This document shows positions 1 to 10,861 of a DNA stretch of 64,000 nt, piece after piece. Under the pieces are notes generated by a model, which saw nothing but the letters and a program-made list of their open reading frames with translations, had not been told where the DNA came from and ran no database searches. Position 1 is the stretch's first letter. Each line of letters starts with the position of its first letter. The stretch is from Kalmanozyma brasiliensis GHG001 (Eukaryota > Basidiomycota > Ustilaginomycetes > Ustilaginales). The stretch lies in NCBI RefSeq assembly GCF_000497045.1, contig NW_015961948.1:558001-622000 (forward strand), read 5' to 3'. The position numbers and the translations under genes are program-made.

Positions 1-631
1 TGCGGAATACGGGCCATCGGGCGAGATGGACGAGGAGCTCGCCTGAGAACATGAGCGAGAGCACGGATACAATCAAGGTGGGCAGCGCCTCTCGAGCGAT
101 CTCCCAGAACCGCGAGAATGCAGAGCGAGCAGCTAGACGAGAGGCGGTGCCACGGCGGTCGACAAAGCCAGCCGTGCCCAGCAGCGAGGCGTGAGTTTCG
201 TATTCATCGTCCAGATCTTCGTCTGCAGCATGCGCGGTGCCACGGGGTTGTGATGGCGGCTGGGAAGATTCCAGGTCGCGGGTCTGCTTGAGGTCTGCGT
301 CCGAGTAGCCCGATCCACCGGCTTGAACCATGACAGTATCGTTGTCATTTCGCGCTTCGCCGTCCGTGTAGTCCGTGACGCGTATGCTCTGAGCGTCTAT
401 CGATTTGATATCAGATCGTTGGTCGGTGAAACTGCCTGCGTTTGTGACCGAATCGTCGTCCACGTCGCTGTCACTGTCGCCCGAGATGGTATGATGTGGG
501 GCTTGTGCTTCCGAGTCCCTATCGAGCAAGTTGTTAGGCGCACTTGCACTGCCAGGGTGCGCGCTCACGGCTGTAGTGTTGTCATTGATGCTGATTGTGT
601 TGTGCTTGCTAGACGAGGCTGGGTCCACCAT
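1..631 (-). CDS. SLC41/MgtE-type divalent cation transporter, N-terminal part (truncated by window edge)
   Basis: An open minus-strand frame runs from an ATG at 631-629 off the left edge, giving about 210 residues. An in-frame TGA lies upstream near 732 with no ATG between, which fixes the start. The first ~165 residues are acidic, Ser/Asp-rich and disordered. The last ~35 hold an amphipathic stretch (EIAREALPTLIVS) and the first membrane helix ending GELLVHLARWPVF. That pattern resembles the entry to the first MgtE/SLC41 domain of fungal and animal Mg2+ transporters, where a regulatory N-tail precedes paired transmembrane domains. The rest, including the pore residues, lies outside the window. 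Seen: the open frame and one hydrophobic segment. Inferred: the family, from that short stretch only, so another multispan carrier is possible. Confidence 0.55.
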   Translation of the reverse strand, partial: MVDPASSSKHNTISINDNTTAVSAHPGSASAPNNLLDRDSEAQAPHHTISGDSDSDVDDDSVTNAGSFTDQRSDIKSIDAQSIRVTDYTDGEARNDNDTVMVQAGGSGYSDADLKQTRDLESSQPPSQPRGTAHAADEDLDDEYETHASLLGTAGFVDRRGTASRLAARSAFSRFWEIAREALPTLIVSVLSLMFSGELLVHLARWPVFR

Positions 632-2567
632 GTATTGAGTCGCGAGCCGTTGTGTGGGAGCGGATTGCAGCGGAAGGGACACAAGCGAGCGCTGTGGAGA
701 GGGAGAGAGTGACGATGTTGATGGATAGGCTCAGGGTGATGGTTGAGAAGGATGAGAAGAAAGAGCCTTTAGGGAGGTCAAGAAGAGGAGGTTTTAGATG
801 CGAGTCAGCTTGTGAGCCAAAATCACGCTGTGTGAAATGCGGTCGTGGGAAATTGCGCCGTGTGCAGCTATCAGGAATGTGGAGCGGTGGAAGCCTGTTT
901 GTCTCAAAGGGCGAAGAGCAAGCGAGCTGAGAGCCCTTTTTCTTGCTATTGTTCTGTCATTGTTTGACCTCAAAGCGCCCTCTGTATCGGCGAAACGATC
1001 CCGACCGAATCAGAGACGAGTTCTATTCAGAACAAGGCAACGCATGGGACCGTTCGGACTCTGTGCGACATCGAGCGTCGCCAGGACGCTGAAAGGTCGA
1101 CCGAGGGTTGACCCCTTTCCGTTCGGAGCTCTTGACCGGGCATCTCGGCTACGCTGTATCGAAGACAGGCGGCAGGCGAGCCTAAATCGATCCAGGGATT
1201 CGTCTTGTTATCGTCCCGGAAGCTTGGCAAAGCTCGTACCAGCGGTTAGCGAATGGCGGTTCCTCTTCCGTCGCCCTCCCCGTTCCTCGAATGACTCTTT
1301 CCCCGCAGGGTCGGCAGTCGAACGTAGATAAGCAGTCAAAGATGAAGGTCGTCCGAGGTTGCAAAGACGAAAGCTCGCAGTGGGATCGAGGGTCGACAGC
1401 GTTGCACGCTCGTGTGATGTGGTCCACCTCTTGTCGAGACCGAAGAGGTGCGCCCCAGAGAATCTTGCGCAAGCCAATCCCACCCGTGCATGATCGGAGA
1501 ACTTTCTTGTCCATCTTTTCATGCACACTCTGAGATCGTCTCTCGCCCGCCTCGCTCTTGCCAATTCGAGATTCGGTTCGGAGTTCGAATGAAGGGCTCG
1601 TCGTGGGAGATAAAGCTCGAGGCTGCGACTGCGATCCAACTTGACCGACATGTACATTGTGTGAAACCTGTTTAGCATACGAGCTACTCTGGTGGCCAGA
1701 CTGCCTGTTTCGTGAGCCAGGAGGTGGCCATGGTCGTGTGAGCTCGCCTGCATATCCTAACTCGGTCCCTGCTGCGTGGCTACGACTCTCGAATCGAGAA
1801 CCTTGGCAATGGGATCTTGCTCTCCACCCTCTTTGGCTGACACAGCATTCTCTGTGGTGACTGCAATGCGCCTGGTCTTGCACCTCGACACCGTGCCTTT
1901 GAGCTCAATCGAAGGTGGGTTTCAGCGCCATCCTCCTGATTCGTCAAGCGCCTTTGAGCTCAATCGAAGGTGGGTTTCAGCGCCATCCTCCTGATTCGTC
2001 AAGCGAAGACGTGGCTGGAACCGTCGGTTGCATTGGCATGTTTTTTGCCCTTCTCCTTTTGGTCGCGATTTTCAAATTCGTCGAGAGCAAGATTTGCGCT
2101 GCCTCTCTTCGCTAACTGCCTCGTGCCGGTGGATGTGCCCAAGATCATGACAGCGTCCAGAGCTGCGGTCGTGTGACTTCCGACACCATTCAAGCGTACC
2201 TCGGGACAAAGCGACGTATCAACAATAAGCTCATCCTGCATGCTGCAGCACCAGAGCGGGCCGATGCACCTCGATCTGCAAGCACGTCGCCGGTCTGTTT
2301 CGGGAGCAGCCATGCCCGATCAACGTCGGATTGCGTCGATCGGGTTTGGCTTGACTTCAAAGAGAGATCCGTCCGATCGGGGAAGGTTCATTCGATTCAG
2401 GCCGACCAGGGACACGGACGATCGACCGTCTGGACCTTTCGGCATCGCTTCGCCATCACACGGTACTGTCTCGTCGCCTGGAGGACGTCACACTGGAATG
2501 TTGAATGAGCTCGAAAGCTGTCAGTGAGATTTGCCGTTGTCTTCGAAGAGAAGGGTGAGGTCGGAAG
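632..2567. other. Gene-free stretch between SLC41-like gene and TMA7
   Basis: About 1.9 kb between two minus-strand genes. Several 60-230 residue frames exist on both strands, but none shows a domain, signal peptide or membrane segment, and many lack a sensible start. It should contain the promoter of the SLC41-like gene and the TMA7 3' region. The only structured element I see is the 55-bp tandem duplication at 1896-2005, annotated separately. Confidence 0.5.
1896..2005. repeat. Perfect tandem duplication, 2 x 55 bp
   Basis: The block beginning CCTTTGAGCTCAATCG and ending GATTCGTCAAGCG occurs twice head to tail, at 1896-1950 and 1951-2005, with no mismatch. A 55-bp unit is not a multiple of three and no convincing gene covers it, so it is probably a recent slippage or duplication product in intergenic DNA. 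Confidence 0.95.
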
Positions 2568-2908
2568 TTACTTCTTCTTGCCGCCAGTCAGCTTGGCAGC
2601 GGCAGCCTTCCTGGCAGCCTCGTCCTCCTTCTGCTTCTTTTGGAAGGCGAGATCCTGCCACCATACAGCAACACATCCAAGAATTCATCGTAGTTCGAGC
2701 GCATTTGTGAATCGCAGTCGAAAGATTCATCGAGTCGGGTTGAACCAGAAAAAGAGAGAGAGAGGGTAAAGAACAACCACATCGTCAGCAGGGGTCCCCA
2801 CGTTCTTCGCGGTAACAGTGGACCACAACTCACATCCTCGTCGAGCTCCTTGTTCTGCTTCTTGGGCGCCTTGAGCGGCTTAGCCTTGCCTCCTTGACGT
2901 CCCGACAT
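2568..2908 (-). CDS. TMA7: Translation machinery-associated protein 7 (TMA7), 2 exons
   Basis: Exon 1 is 2834-2908 (25 codons from an ATG at 2908) and exon 2 is 2568-2654; the intron 2655-2833 is 179 bp with GTGAGT donor and GGCAG acceptor. The spliced product is 53 residues, beginning MSGRQGGKAKPLKAPKK and ending in a Lys-rich GGKKK tail. It matches the TMA7 family throughout: the Gly/Lys-rich head, a KELDEDDLAFQKKQKE core and an Ala/Lys tail. Known of the family: a tiny conserved protein that co-purifies with ribosomes and affects translation; its precise role is unsettled. The length is slightly below the ~64 residues of animal and yeast members. The intron carries a GA-rich microsatellite near 2750-2768. 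The gene lies downstream of the four-helix membrane protein gene on the same strand. Confidence 0.9.
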
Positions 2909-3300
2909 GTTGAGATTGTAGCGTAGCGAAGAGGAGTTTGGGTGGTCGAGGAGATGATGAAAAGCGGAACGTGCAGACAAATTTTGGGCGCAGCCTCAGG
3001 GTCCACCGGCAGCGATTCGGAGCCGGATTTTGAGCCTCGCGTTGTCAATGAGTGCGATTCAACATGCTGACAGCGAAAAAACCGCGGTGCCGCTCGCTGC
3101 CCAGGATCGACTACGATGAGGGCGGGCAAGGTGCATGCTCGTCACACTAGCAGTCCACAAGGGACGAGCGAAGGAGACGAACGATGAGAGAGAATGTCCA
3201 TGAAATTGCATCGAGAGGGTAACAAAAGGTCCATCAGAGAAATGTGTGCAAGCGAACGCCGCATTGACCCATGACAAGGCAAAGAAGTCTGTCTGCCGAC
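2909..3300. other. Intergenic region upstream of TMA7
   Basis: This 392-bp stretch separates the TMA7 start from the stop of the next minus-strand gene. It must hold the TMA7 promoter and that gene's 3' end. I see no TATA box or repeat in it. Confidence 0.5.
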
Positions 3301-4077
3301 CTAGTAAGGCTTGTGCGCATACTGATCACCGTGTGGAGCAGCGTACGAATCGTAGCCGCCTCCATTGCCGTATGTTGGCTGGTGAGGAGCGTATGGATCA
3401 TTTGCCCTAGGCTCCCAGACGCCCGAGTCCCTCGGATTCATGGGGATGTCCTGGTAGCTCGCCTTGCTGTCGCGGAACGCCTGTCTCTGCTCGCCACCGT
3501 ATGCGCGCTGCGCCGCGAGCATGTAGAATTGCGTCAGACCCATCAGCACAATCAGTCCGCCCATGACGCCCGTCTGCGCCCAGACAAAGATGTTGCAGAT
3601 CTGGCGTCCAGATTGCGAGAAGGCATCCGCGTCCTGGCCCAGACTCGACACTGAGATCGACGAGGCAGCGTTCGAGTTGGACGGGATCACGCCGTAGGTG
3701 GCGACGCATGTGGTAACGGCTTTGTTGTGCTGGACACCGGCGACGACGAGGAACGCCACCGCCGCGACGATGACGGCGAGCGTGAGGACGAAGTTGACGC
3801 GGATGTAGGTGCGGTAGAGAGTGGGCATCTGACGGGCTACGGAAACGAGGCCGAGTAGCTGCCAGGCAAGTGTGATGAAGCCAAGTGCGCCGATGAGGCC
3901 TTTCGACCACGACGGGATGACACCTTCGCCGGCAACGATGGATGGTGGCACCAGGGCGCAGATGCCGACAGCAAGCGCTACAAGCGCCGTCTCGAGCACC
4001 AGGAGGTAGGCACCGACATTGACAAGCGGAAGGTAGCAGCAGCAGAACTCCATTCCACTTCGCTTACTACGCGTCAT
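3301..4077 (-). CDS. Four-helix (tetraspan) membrane protein of unknown function
   Basis: A single-exon frame of 258 residues from an ATG at 4077; a second ATG nine codons in would give a 250-residue form. Four hydrophobic segments are visible at about residues 17-45, 59-82, 93-115 and 161-189. A Cys cluster (FCCCYLPL) sits at the membrane edge before helix 1 and could be palmitoylated. The loop between helices 3 and 4 carries two Cys (about 124 and 161) that could form a disulfide if the loop is outside. The C-tail of ~65 residues is Tyr/Pro/Gly-rich and presumably cytosolic. The layout resembles MARVEL or tetraspan proteins of the fungal plasma membrane, but I cannot assign a family and name no function. 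Confidence 0.85.
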   Translation of the reverse strand: MTRSKRSGMEFCCCYLPLVNVGAYLLVLETALVALAVGICALVPPSIVAGEGVIPSWSKGLIGALGFITLAWQLLGLVSVARQMPTLYRTYIRVNFVLTLAVIVAAVAFLVVAGVQHNKAVTTCVATYGVIPSNSNAASSISVSSLGQDADAFSQSGRQICNIFVWAQTGVMGGLIVLMGLTQFYMLAAQRAYGGEQRQAFRDSKASYQDIPMNPRDSGVWEPRANDPYAPHQPTYGNGGGYDSYAAPHGDQYAHKPY

Positions 4078-4802
4078 GTTGACTGATGTTGCTTGAGCTG
4101 GAGGGGTCGGATTGGGCTTTTGGGAGGTGCGTGTGGGTTACGGGTAGGCTGATTGCGCGGATGCTTGCTCGATCAATGGGGAGGAGGGCCTGCTCCTATC
4201 GTACAGTGGTGAAAGAATTGCGTTTGCGTTTGCGTCGTGACGAATGCTTGATGATGTATGCTACAGATGCAAGACCTCGGACGAAGGGCGAGTGGGGTTG
4301 GAGTTTCGATGAAAGCGTGAAGGATCCCTTGCTTGCCTTAAGAGGAATAGCAAAGTGTTGCGATGGTGGTGGCAGCGTCGATGCAAGCAAGCTTCGGATG
4401 ACAGTCGACCTCGACAAAGACGACAGACGGCAACCACGAACGAGAGAATCTGCATGAGCACTGCATTCCTGCAGGAAGGGTTCGCACTGCCCTATGACGG
4501 CCTGTCAGCTCGCCGGCAGAGCACACGGTCAACTTGAGGATTTGCAGCGCAGCAGCGGCAGTGGCGGTGCCTTTTCAAAACTCGCGCGCTGAGCCAGCTG
4601 CCCCCTTTTTTTGCCTAGACGCCAAGCCAGCACCGCTAAATTCTAACACGGCACGAGAGCACAGAACAAGTCGCCGAGCCCTGTATCGGCTGTACTCAGC
4701 TCATGCCCGATCGATCACGATCCAGTGTACCAAAGCTCAGACTTGCGCCATGCTCGACCTGCTAACATGCTTGATTGCTCATGCTGTGCGTTCAGAATGG
4801 GC
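4078..4802. other. Intergenic region between tetraspan and MFS genes
   Basis: About 725 bp between two minus-strand genes. It should carry the promoter of the tetraspan gene and the 3' end of the MFS gene. Overlapping short frames on both strands show no protein features. Confidence 0.5.
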
Positions 4803-6540
4803 TCAGATACGAGCTCGCCAGGTGACATTGCGACGACTTGCAACTTTGGAACGGAGAAAGACGACGCTGATCGCAGAGACGAGGCAGATGCTGCCCATCA
4901 CGAGCAAGGCTGGTCGGAAAGCTTGGGTGCCCGCACGAGGTCCTCCGAATGCGTCCAAGAGGTAGCCAGCCAGAGGTCCACCTAAAAGCGAGCCGAATGC
5001 TCGCGAGCACATCATCATCGACTGCAGCGAGAAAAGCGCATTCGTCAGCATGCTTGGTTGAGAGAATCGAGCTTCAAGGTGTTGCACTTACCATGGTTAG
5101 CGCCGTCTGGTGGACACCAAAGATAGCAGCATTGACGGGAGGTTGAAGCGATAGCAGAGCGCCAGAACTGCCTCCGTTGAGAACCATAGCCAAAGCCAGC
5201 GTCGCTAAGCTGTTCGATACGGTCCAGATGGCCAAGATGCTGGCACTCGCCAGCGTCAGCGCAAGCATGAGGCTGGTCACCGGCCCAACTCTGGTATCAG
5301 CGACCATACCGAACGCGACTCGTCCAACGGCCGAAGCCAGACTGTAGCCTGCGACGAGCCATGCGCCCGTATTCGGACTGAACCCTGCCGACTTTGCGTA
5401 CGTTGGCAGCAAGAATGGTGGAACGAACAGCGGAAAGGTACCGAGCGCCGTTGCCACCAACAGTAGATTGAAGCGCGCATCGAGAAAGAGCGAGAGGCGA
5501 AAGGCTTCAACGCATCTTTTGCTTCGTTCGACTTGATGCGGAACCAGCCAGTATGCTGATGGAAGAAGCACAAGTCCCGAGGTGATGCCCAGGATCCGAA
5601 CGGACCATGCAAGTCCCACCTTGTTCGCCAGCACCCTCAACAGCATTGCGCAAGCAGCTCCACCGAAGCCGCTTGCGCTATATACGATGCCGATCACCAG
5701 CCCCCTCTTGCTCTTGAAGTAGCCAACAGCGATCTGACTTGTTGAGAAGAAGACCAAACCGTACCCGACGCCCACCATGAAGGCAAACACCACCATGCGT
5801 GCCATCCGCAACTCCAAGCCTTCGTGCACGCCTTCGCCGAGTGGCAGCTTCGGATGACTCGTGGGTATCCAACAGATCGAGAAGCACGCATAGCCGACAG
5901 AGACGCAGATAGCACCGGCAGCAGCGACAGCGCGATTGCCGAAGCGTGAGACGGCTTTCGTAAAGGGAACCGAGAAGATGGGCATGGGCACGATGGTGAG
6001 CGACGAGACCCAGCCTAGTGTCCCTGCATCGGCAGCACCGGCGGATACGAGCGCTTCTGAGATGATACCGAACGAGTAGACCATGCCCAGCGTGAAGAAG
6101 AAGTATGCGGCTGCGCACACGACCACTCTCCACCCTTGCCATCCTCCTTCGTGTGCCATCACTTCGCTGTCCGGGTCCGGGTCCGCTTCGGCTTCGTCCT
6201 CGACTAGTTCCATGGGTGTGAAGCCGTTTCCTGTCGAGGTCTTACCTGCGCTGGCAGATGTCGTTGCCGCCGTGACGGGTGATAATGCCTCCGTCTTGAC
6301 CTTGTCGGTCTCGAGACTTGTGGTGGTCGGATTGGCTTCGATTGGCATCCTCGGTCGAAGCTGCGCAGTGTGAGGCTTGACTGGCACCGACGAGGGCATT
6401 CTGGATGCTGCGATTGAAGAGGACGATGATGCTGGCAGGATACGACGCATCGTGCCCATTTGCAAGGAGCTCACGCTTTCGGCAGCAACGAGCCGAGCTG
6501 GAGCTTGGCGCCCCATTTGGTGTCGCTGCTGCGCAGACAT
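4803..6540 (-). CDS. MFS permease, monocarboxylate transporter (MCT/MCH) type, 2 exons
   Basis: Exon 1 is 5092-6540 and exon 2 is 4803-5021; the 70-bp intron has GTAAGT and CTGCAG ends, joining HQTALTM to SMMMCSR. The product is 555 residues. A ~145-residue Ser/Pro/acidic cytosolic N-tail precedes about twelve membrane helices. The first (AAYFFFTLGMVYSFGI), the SVPFTKAVSRFGNRAV loop after helix 2, the long central loop near PHQVERSKRC, and the C-terminal GPLAGYLLDAFGG helix fit fungal monocarboxylate permease-like carriers. Members of this group move monocarboxylates, riboflavin or other small acids across the plasma membrane; the substrate cannot be read from the sequence. A good TATA box lies at 6717-6722 on this strand. 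Confidence 0.88.
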
Positions 6541-6715
6541 GTTGTCGGTCGGTTTTAGCTGGGCCAGCTGGTCGGCAACAAGAAGGCTTTAAGGAGAATG
6601 TGGGTCAGTCGTGGGTGGCGCCGAACTGGTATGTGGGCTTGAAGGTTGAGCACAGCAAGCAAAGTTGCCAGAAAAGAAGGAAGGCCTTGAGCTTGAGTAG
6701 TTGCTCGACAGAAGG

Positions 6716-6723
6716 CTTTATAA
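6716..6723 (-). promoter_or_regulatory. TATA box for the MFS permease gene
   Basis: TATAAAG reads on the minus strand about 175 bp before the ATG at 6540. With a start ~30 bp downstream this gives a 5' leader of roughly 145 nt. Confidence 0.5.
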
Positions 6724-8179
6724 CGAGACGAGCAAGCCGAAATGAAGTGGTGACCTATCGACCGTCGCTTAGCGCGGCTACAGAACGGAGGAAGCGTTCT
6801 TGCTGGAGGAGCACACAGCACACACGACCGGAGCTGTTCGGGACAGGAGAAGACCGTTCTGTTCGTGGAGGCGACGTCGATAGCAAAGCCACCTACTCGT
6901 GAGACTGGACAAGGGTACGTCGAGTCAGCTGTCAGAAACAATCGTGCGGGGGCGGAGACTTCACCGGCATCTTGACATATCCTTGTGGCATGCGGCGTGT
7001 CGTGGTTGCTGCGCTCGGCACGACTTGCTCCGCTTTTCTGCCATGCTCTGGGTTGTTTTCCTTTCCGACGGGGTCAGCCTCGATGCCGACAAGTGCGTTG
7101 TGTGACAAGGAAGTCCCTGCTCGGGGCAGACCGGTAACCGGCGGCTGTCAATCATGCGGCAAAGCAGTGCAATCATCCTACTCTGCCCGGCGTCGCAGCA
7201 GATAAATCCGTTACTGTTAGGGCGCGCTGTACAACAATCCTTAAAAGTAGCTTCTCGCCTCAGGCCTTGCCATCTTCTCCCGAGAGACGTTGAGCTTCGC
7301 CATTCCTTCATCCTCTCTTCTCTCCTCCTGCAACCAGCGCGAACGGTCAGCCTGTTGTCGACGCCAAAGCTGACCTGAGTCATTGCAGCCTCTCGACGTT
7401 GAGCAGGCGAAAAGGATCTGATGTTGTCGATGGATTCCTCGTGGTTCTCGCTTGCACACGTTGATCCCGTCTCGTGCCGCTCGTTTTGCATAGCCGTTCA
7501 ACTGTGCGCTTTATGCAGAGTGGGGTGATATACATCTCATGGTGGTGCGCAGCTGTGCGCAAAGCCCGGCACGGCTCTTTGGCCATCATTCACGGAGACC
7601 TCCCTTCCGAGCCGAAATCTCGCCTCGCTTGGTGAAGAGCGGGCATGTTTCGGCGCCCCTTCGACCCGGCTCCGACTTCCGTACCCCGGCCTATGCTGAT
7701 GGATGTCAAGCGAACGGCCTCCCGTAGACGAAGCAACTCGCCGGCATGAAGCAGGTTTGCCCCGTGGCCAGCGGCCCTCGAAATGCCTTTCTCGCCGAAT
7801 TCGCCGCCAAGCTCGCTCGATGATGAAATTCACCGTCCCAGCCGAGACACGCTCAATGGCACATCCCCCTTGTACCTCTCGCTTGTCCCCCATCTTGGTC
7901 TCGAGTTGCACAGCGACATGGTAGCCGATGCCAGCCCGAGCTTCCGTTGTACCGCACGCGGCACTGACAATTTGACCAGCACGAAAAGTTTGGTCAAGAA
8001 CTCGGCTTCAGCTCGCCTGTAGCCACACCCGCATGGTTTGCTCGCCTAGAAGCCCCCAGAAACGTGGGGGACGGGCACAAGCATCAGATCCTTGGCCTCT
8101 CATGCTTTCATGCTGTCTCGCTTTCCCCGCTGTGGGGCTCCCAGTGCGATCCGCCTTTGGGCTCGAAACCGGACATCCT

Positions 8180-8187
8180 TTATATAC
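8180..8187 (+). promoter_or_regulatory. TATA box for the secreted debranching-like gene
   Basis: TATATACA lies about 70 bp before the ATG at 8255, the spacing expected for a short leader of ~40 nt. Confidence 0.55.
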
Positions 8188-8254
8188 ACCCTGCTCGTTG
8201 AATGGTTGCCCTTAGCATCCCCATATCACATCGCGCTCCTCATTGATTCTCAAC

Positions 8255-10861
8255 ATGAGGCTGCCACTTCTTGGTCACACGGCACTCGCCGCTTCCGTGG
8301 CCGCTGTTCTGGTCAATGGCCAACAGCAGACCGGAAACACTTCCAACAGCACGAACCCATTGGTCACACGCTTTCCTGAGGAGCAGATCGATGTCCAACT
8401 GAACCTCACGTCAGGACCGTACGACAACTACTTCTTGCGCTCTAACGGCACTTCCGCCCAAGTGTTGCTCACGAACACGAGCTCGTCGAACCCGACTAGC
8501 AACTCAACTAGAGCCACACTGAATCGCTTCCTGGTCGCTTTGCCCGCTGGCAACTCCGGATCTGTGGCGTTCTTCCTCCCGTACACGAATGGAACCAACG
8601 CCACTGAGGGCGGCAACACGTCAGCGTCAGGCTTGACAGTCACGCTCGGCGAGAGTGGACTCAAGAGTGCCTATGGTGACAATGGTCAGGCTGGTGTCAC
8701 AGGCGAGCTGCTCTTCTCGCAGTCTGCCACGCTCGGCACCACGCTACTCGGCTCCATCAGGACCGTCCGAGACTTCACCGAAGGCAACGGTCTCACCAAC
8801 GAGATCTTCAACTGGACTGTCACCCAAGCCGACAATCAGACTTTGTGGCTCAGCAAGCCCTGGCTCAACGAGAGCATCATCCGCGATGCTCAAGGTCAGG
8901 AGACGGGTCGAGGGCGATACTCGCTCGAGTGGCTTCTTCAGGCCAACAACGGCACTTCCTTTGACATCACTCCGTCCAACAATGGTACCTACACGCCCCC
9001 GACCGTCAACATCATCACCCCAGCGGTGAACACGAACGACACATCTCGAGCCATGGCTCAGCCTGGCTCGGTCACGTTCACCGTGACGGTCAACGAGACT
9101 GCCCTGGCCCCACTGTCCGTGGACACCCTCTTCGCTCCCGACACCACCGCTTCCATGCAGCCGGACGCCCAGGAACAATTCTCCTTCCTCACCTACGCGT
9201 CCAAATTCACCGCTGGTGGCTGGCGTTTCCTCACCTACTTCGGCCGCGACACCATGTTCACGACGCGCCTGTTGATGAACAACAAGACGCTCACTCCCTT
9301 CGCCATCGAGTCGGTGCTCGGTGGTGTGATTGAGCGCATCAACATCACGTCGGGCCAGGTGTGCCACGAAGAGACTATCGGCGACTACGCCACGTTCGTC
9401 AACATCGGCGAGGGTCACCCCGAGAAGGGCAACGAGCCAGTCTTTGACTACAAGATGAAGGACACTCACTATGTTCTCCTTCCTCAGCTCGCCGACTACC
9501 TTCTCCGATACAATGCCACCTCGTCGAACACCACTTCGTCTAACGGCACTTCGTCCAACCCGACCGCGTCTGATGCGGCCACAGAATTCCTTTCGCGCAA
9601 CGCCACGCTCGCAAACGGCACCAGCTACGCCGAGCTCGTCTACGCCAACGTTGAGTACGTCCTCAACTCGTCTGTCGCTTTCGCTCAGGACTCCAACGAC
9701 TTCCGCAACTTGGCTCGCATCCAGCCTAACATCAGCGTTGGTTCATGGAGGGATTCCAACCAAGGGCTAGGCTGGGGAACTTACCCATACGACGTCTCAA
9801 CTGCCCTCGTTCCTGCTGCGTTGTACGCCATCTCTGATATGGCGAAAGCAGGATTGCTGTCGAACTTCACTTCGACAGCTGTCAATGCAAGTGGGGCGGA
9901 ATTGGGCGACCTGGCGGCAAATTACGCATCCGTGTGGGAGTCAGAAGCGCCTAAATTCTTCCAATACGCTATCTCATCTCAAGATGCGCGCAGCCGTCTC
10001 GAGGGGTACGTTCAGCGGGCGAACCTGTCGTCGTCCCTGCTGTACGGACAGGGCTCGCTCAACACCTCCTCGTTGGCCACCAACAGCACCAACTCGACGG
10101 ACAGCGGTAACTCGACCAGCAGCGGCATGTCGCGCAGGTGGGGAGGAGTCACCTTCAGCCGCGAGGCTGATTTCGCCCTTGCGCCGCGTCAGGAGTCGAC
10201 CAACGACACGCAGGCTTCATCCGGCAACGTGACGGTGTACGGTCTATCTCTGCTCGACGACGGCACGGTCGTACCCGTGATGAACTCGGATCTGTCATTC
10301 AACCTGCTGTACGCTCGTCAGCCATCACGTGGTCTGATCGAAGCGGTCATCACCGCGCTGCAGCCCTACCCTCGTGGTTTGCTCACCAACGTCGGCATGC
10401 TAGTCGCCAACCCGGCGTACGATCCCAACACGACCAAGACCGAGGAGCTCGATCGCACCGCTTACCACGGTACCGTCTCGTGGGGCTTCCAGACCAACTT
10501 TATGGCTTCCGGTCTCGATCGTATCATCGCGTCCTGCGATACGTCGGCCAACCGCACCGAGGTGGAGAAGTCCGGTCTCACGGAGCGACCCGACTGGTGC
10601 GACGATGACCAGCTGGTCAGCGACCTCGTTGACGCGCAGAGCAGATTGTGGCAGGCGATCAACGGTGCGTTCGAAGAGAGGTTCGCAGAGGTCTGGAGCT
10701 GGACGTGGAGCAACGAGACCGAGAGGTTCTCGGTGACGGCCTTGGGCGAGATCAGCCCCGAGGGTACCGAGAGCGACGCGATCCAGCTGTGGAGCTATGG
10801 TCTGCTGGGCATTCAGGATCCCACCAACGGCGGCATGAGTGCTAACTCGACGTCGGCTTGA
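8255..10861 (+). CDS. Secreted, hyper-N-glycosylated glycogen-debranching-like protein (six-hairpin glycosidase superfamily)
   Basis: The ATG at 8255 starts an 868-residue single-exon frame; the longer open frame begins with a non-ATG codon. Residues 1-22 (MRLPLLGHTALAASVAAVL) form a signal peptide. The core has an RFLTYFGRDTMF motif near residue 325, followed by a SVLGGVIERIN helix, CHEETIGDYATF and DYKMKDTHYVLLP. This run recalls archaeal/bacterial debranching-type (alpha/alpha)6-barrel glycosidases, where GRD..., HEE.G and DYKM.D line the substrate cleft. More than 25 Asn-X-Ser/Thr sequons are spread along the chain, densest in Ser/Thr/Asn-rich spacers near residues 420-440 and 600-620. 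No GPI signal or membrane helix is visible. Inferred: an extracellular or wall enzyme on an alpha-glucan or related sugar. Catalytic residues and substrate are not established. Confidence 0.8.
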   Translation: MRLPLLGHTALAASVAAVLVNGQQQTGNTSNSTNPLVTRFPEEQIDVQLNLTSGPYDNYFLRSNGTSAQVLLTNTSSSNPTSNSTRATLNRFLVALPAGNSGSVAFFLPYTNGTNATEGGNTSASGLTVTLGESGLKSAYGDNGQAGVTGELLFSQSATLGTTLLGSIRTVRDFTEGNGLTNEIFNWTVTQADNQTLWLSKPWLNESIIRDAQGQETGRGRYSLEWLLQANNGTSFDITPSNNGTYTPPTVNIITPAVNTNDTSRAMAQPGSVTFTVTVNETALAPLSVDTLFAPDTTASMQPDAQEQFSFLTYASKFTAGGWRFLTYFGRDTMFTTRLLMNNKTLTPFAIESVLGGVIERINITSGQVCHEETIGDYATFVNIGEGHPEKGNEPVFDYKMKDTHYVLLPQLADYLLRYNATSSNTTSSNGTSSNPTASDAATEFLSRNATLANGTSYAELVYANVEYVLNSSVAFAQDSNDFRNLARIQPNISVGSWRDSNQGLGWGTYPYDVSTALVPAALYAISDMAKAGLLSNFTSTAVNASGAELGDLAANYASVWESEAPKFFQYAISSQDARSRLEGYVQRANLSSSLLYGQGSLNTSSLATNSTNSTDSGNSTSSGMSRRWGGVTFSREADFALAPRQESTNDTQASSGNVTVYGLSLLDDGTVVPVMNSDLSFNLLYARQPSRGLIEAVITALQPYPRGLLTNVGMLVANPAYDPNTTKTEELDRTAYHGTVSWGFQTNFMASGLDRIIASCDTSANRTEVEKSGLTERPDWCDDDQLVSDLVDAQSRLWQAINGAFEERFAEVWSWTWSNETERFSVTALGEISPEGTESDAIQLWSYGLLGIQDPTNGGMSANSTSA

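Larger units (their letters stand above)
6541..8254. other. Shared upstream region of two divergent genes (MFS permease and secreted debranching-like protein)
   Basis: About 1.7 kb separates the two divergent starts. TATA boxes lie near both ends (6717-6722 minus and 8181-8186 plus). Frames inside it show no domain or conserved look. The distance allows independent regulation of the two genes. Confidence 0.5.

Noticed and set aside
1182..1883. 233-residue minus-strand frame upstream of the SLC41-like gene
   Set aside because: No domain or membrane segment, random composition, overlaps another similar-length frame on the same strand.
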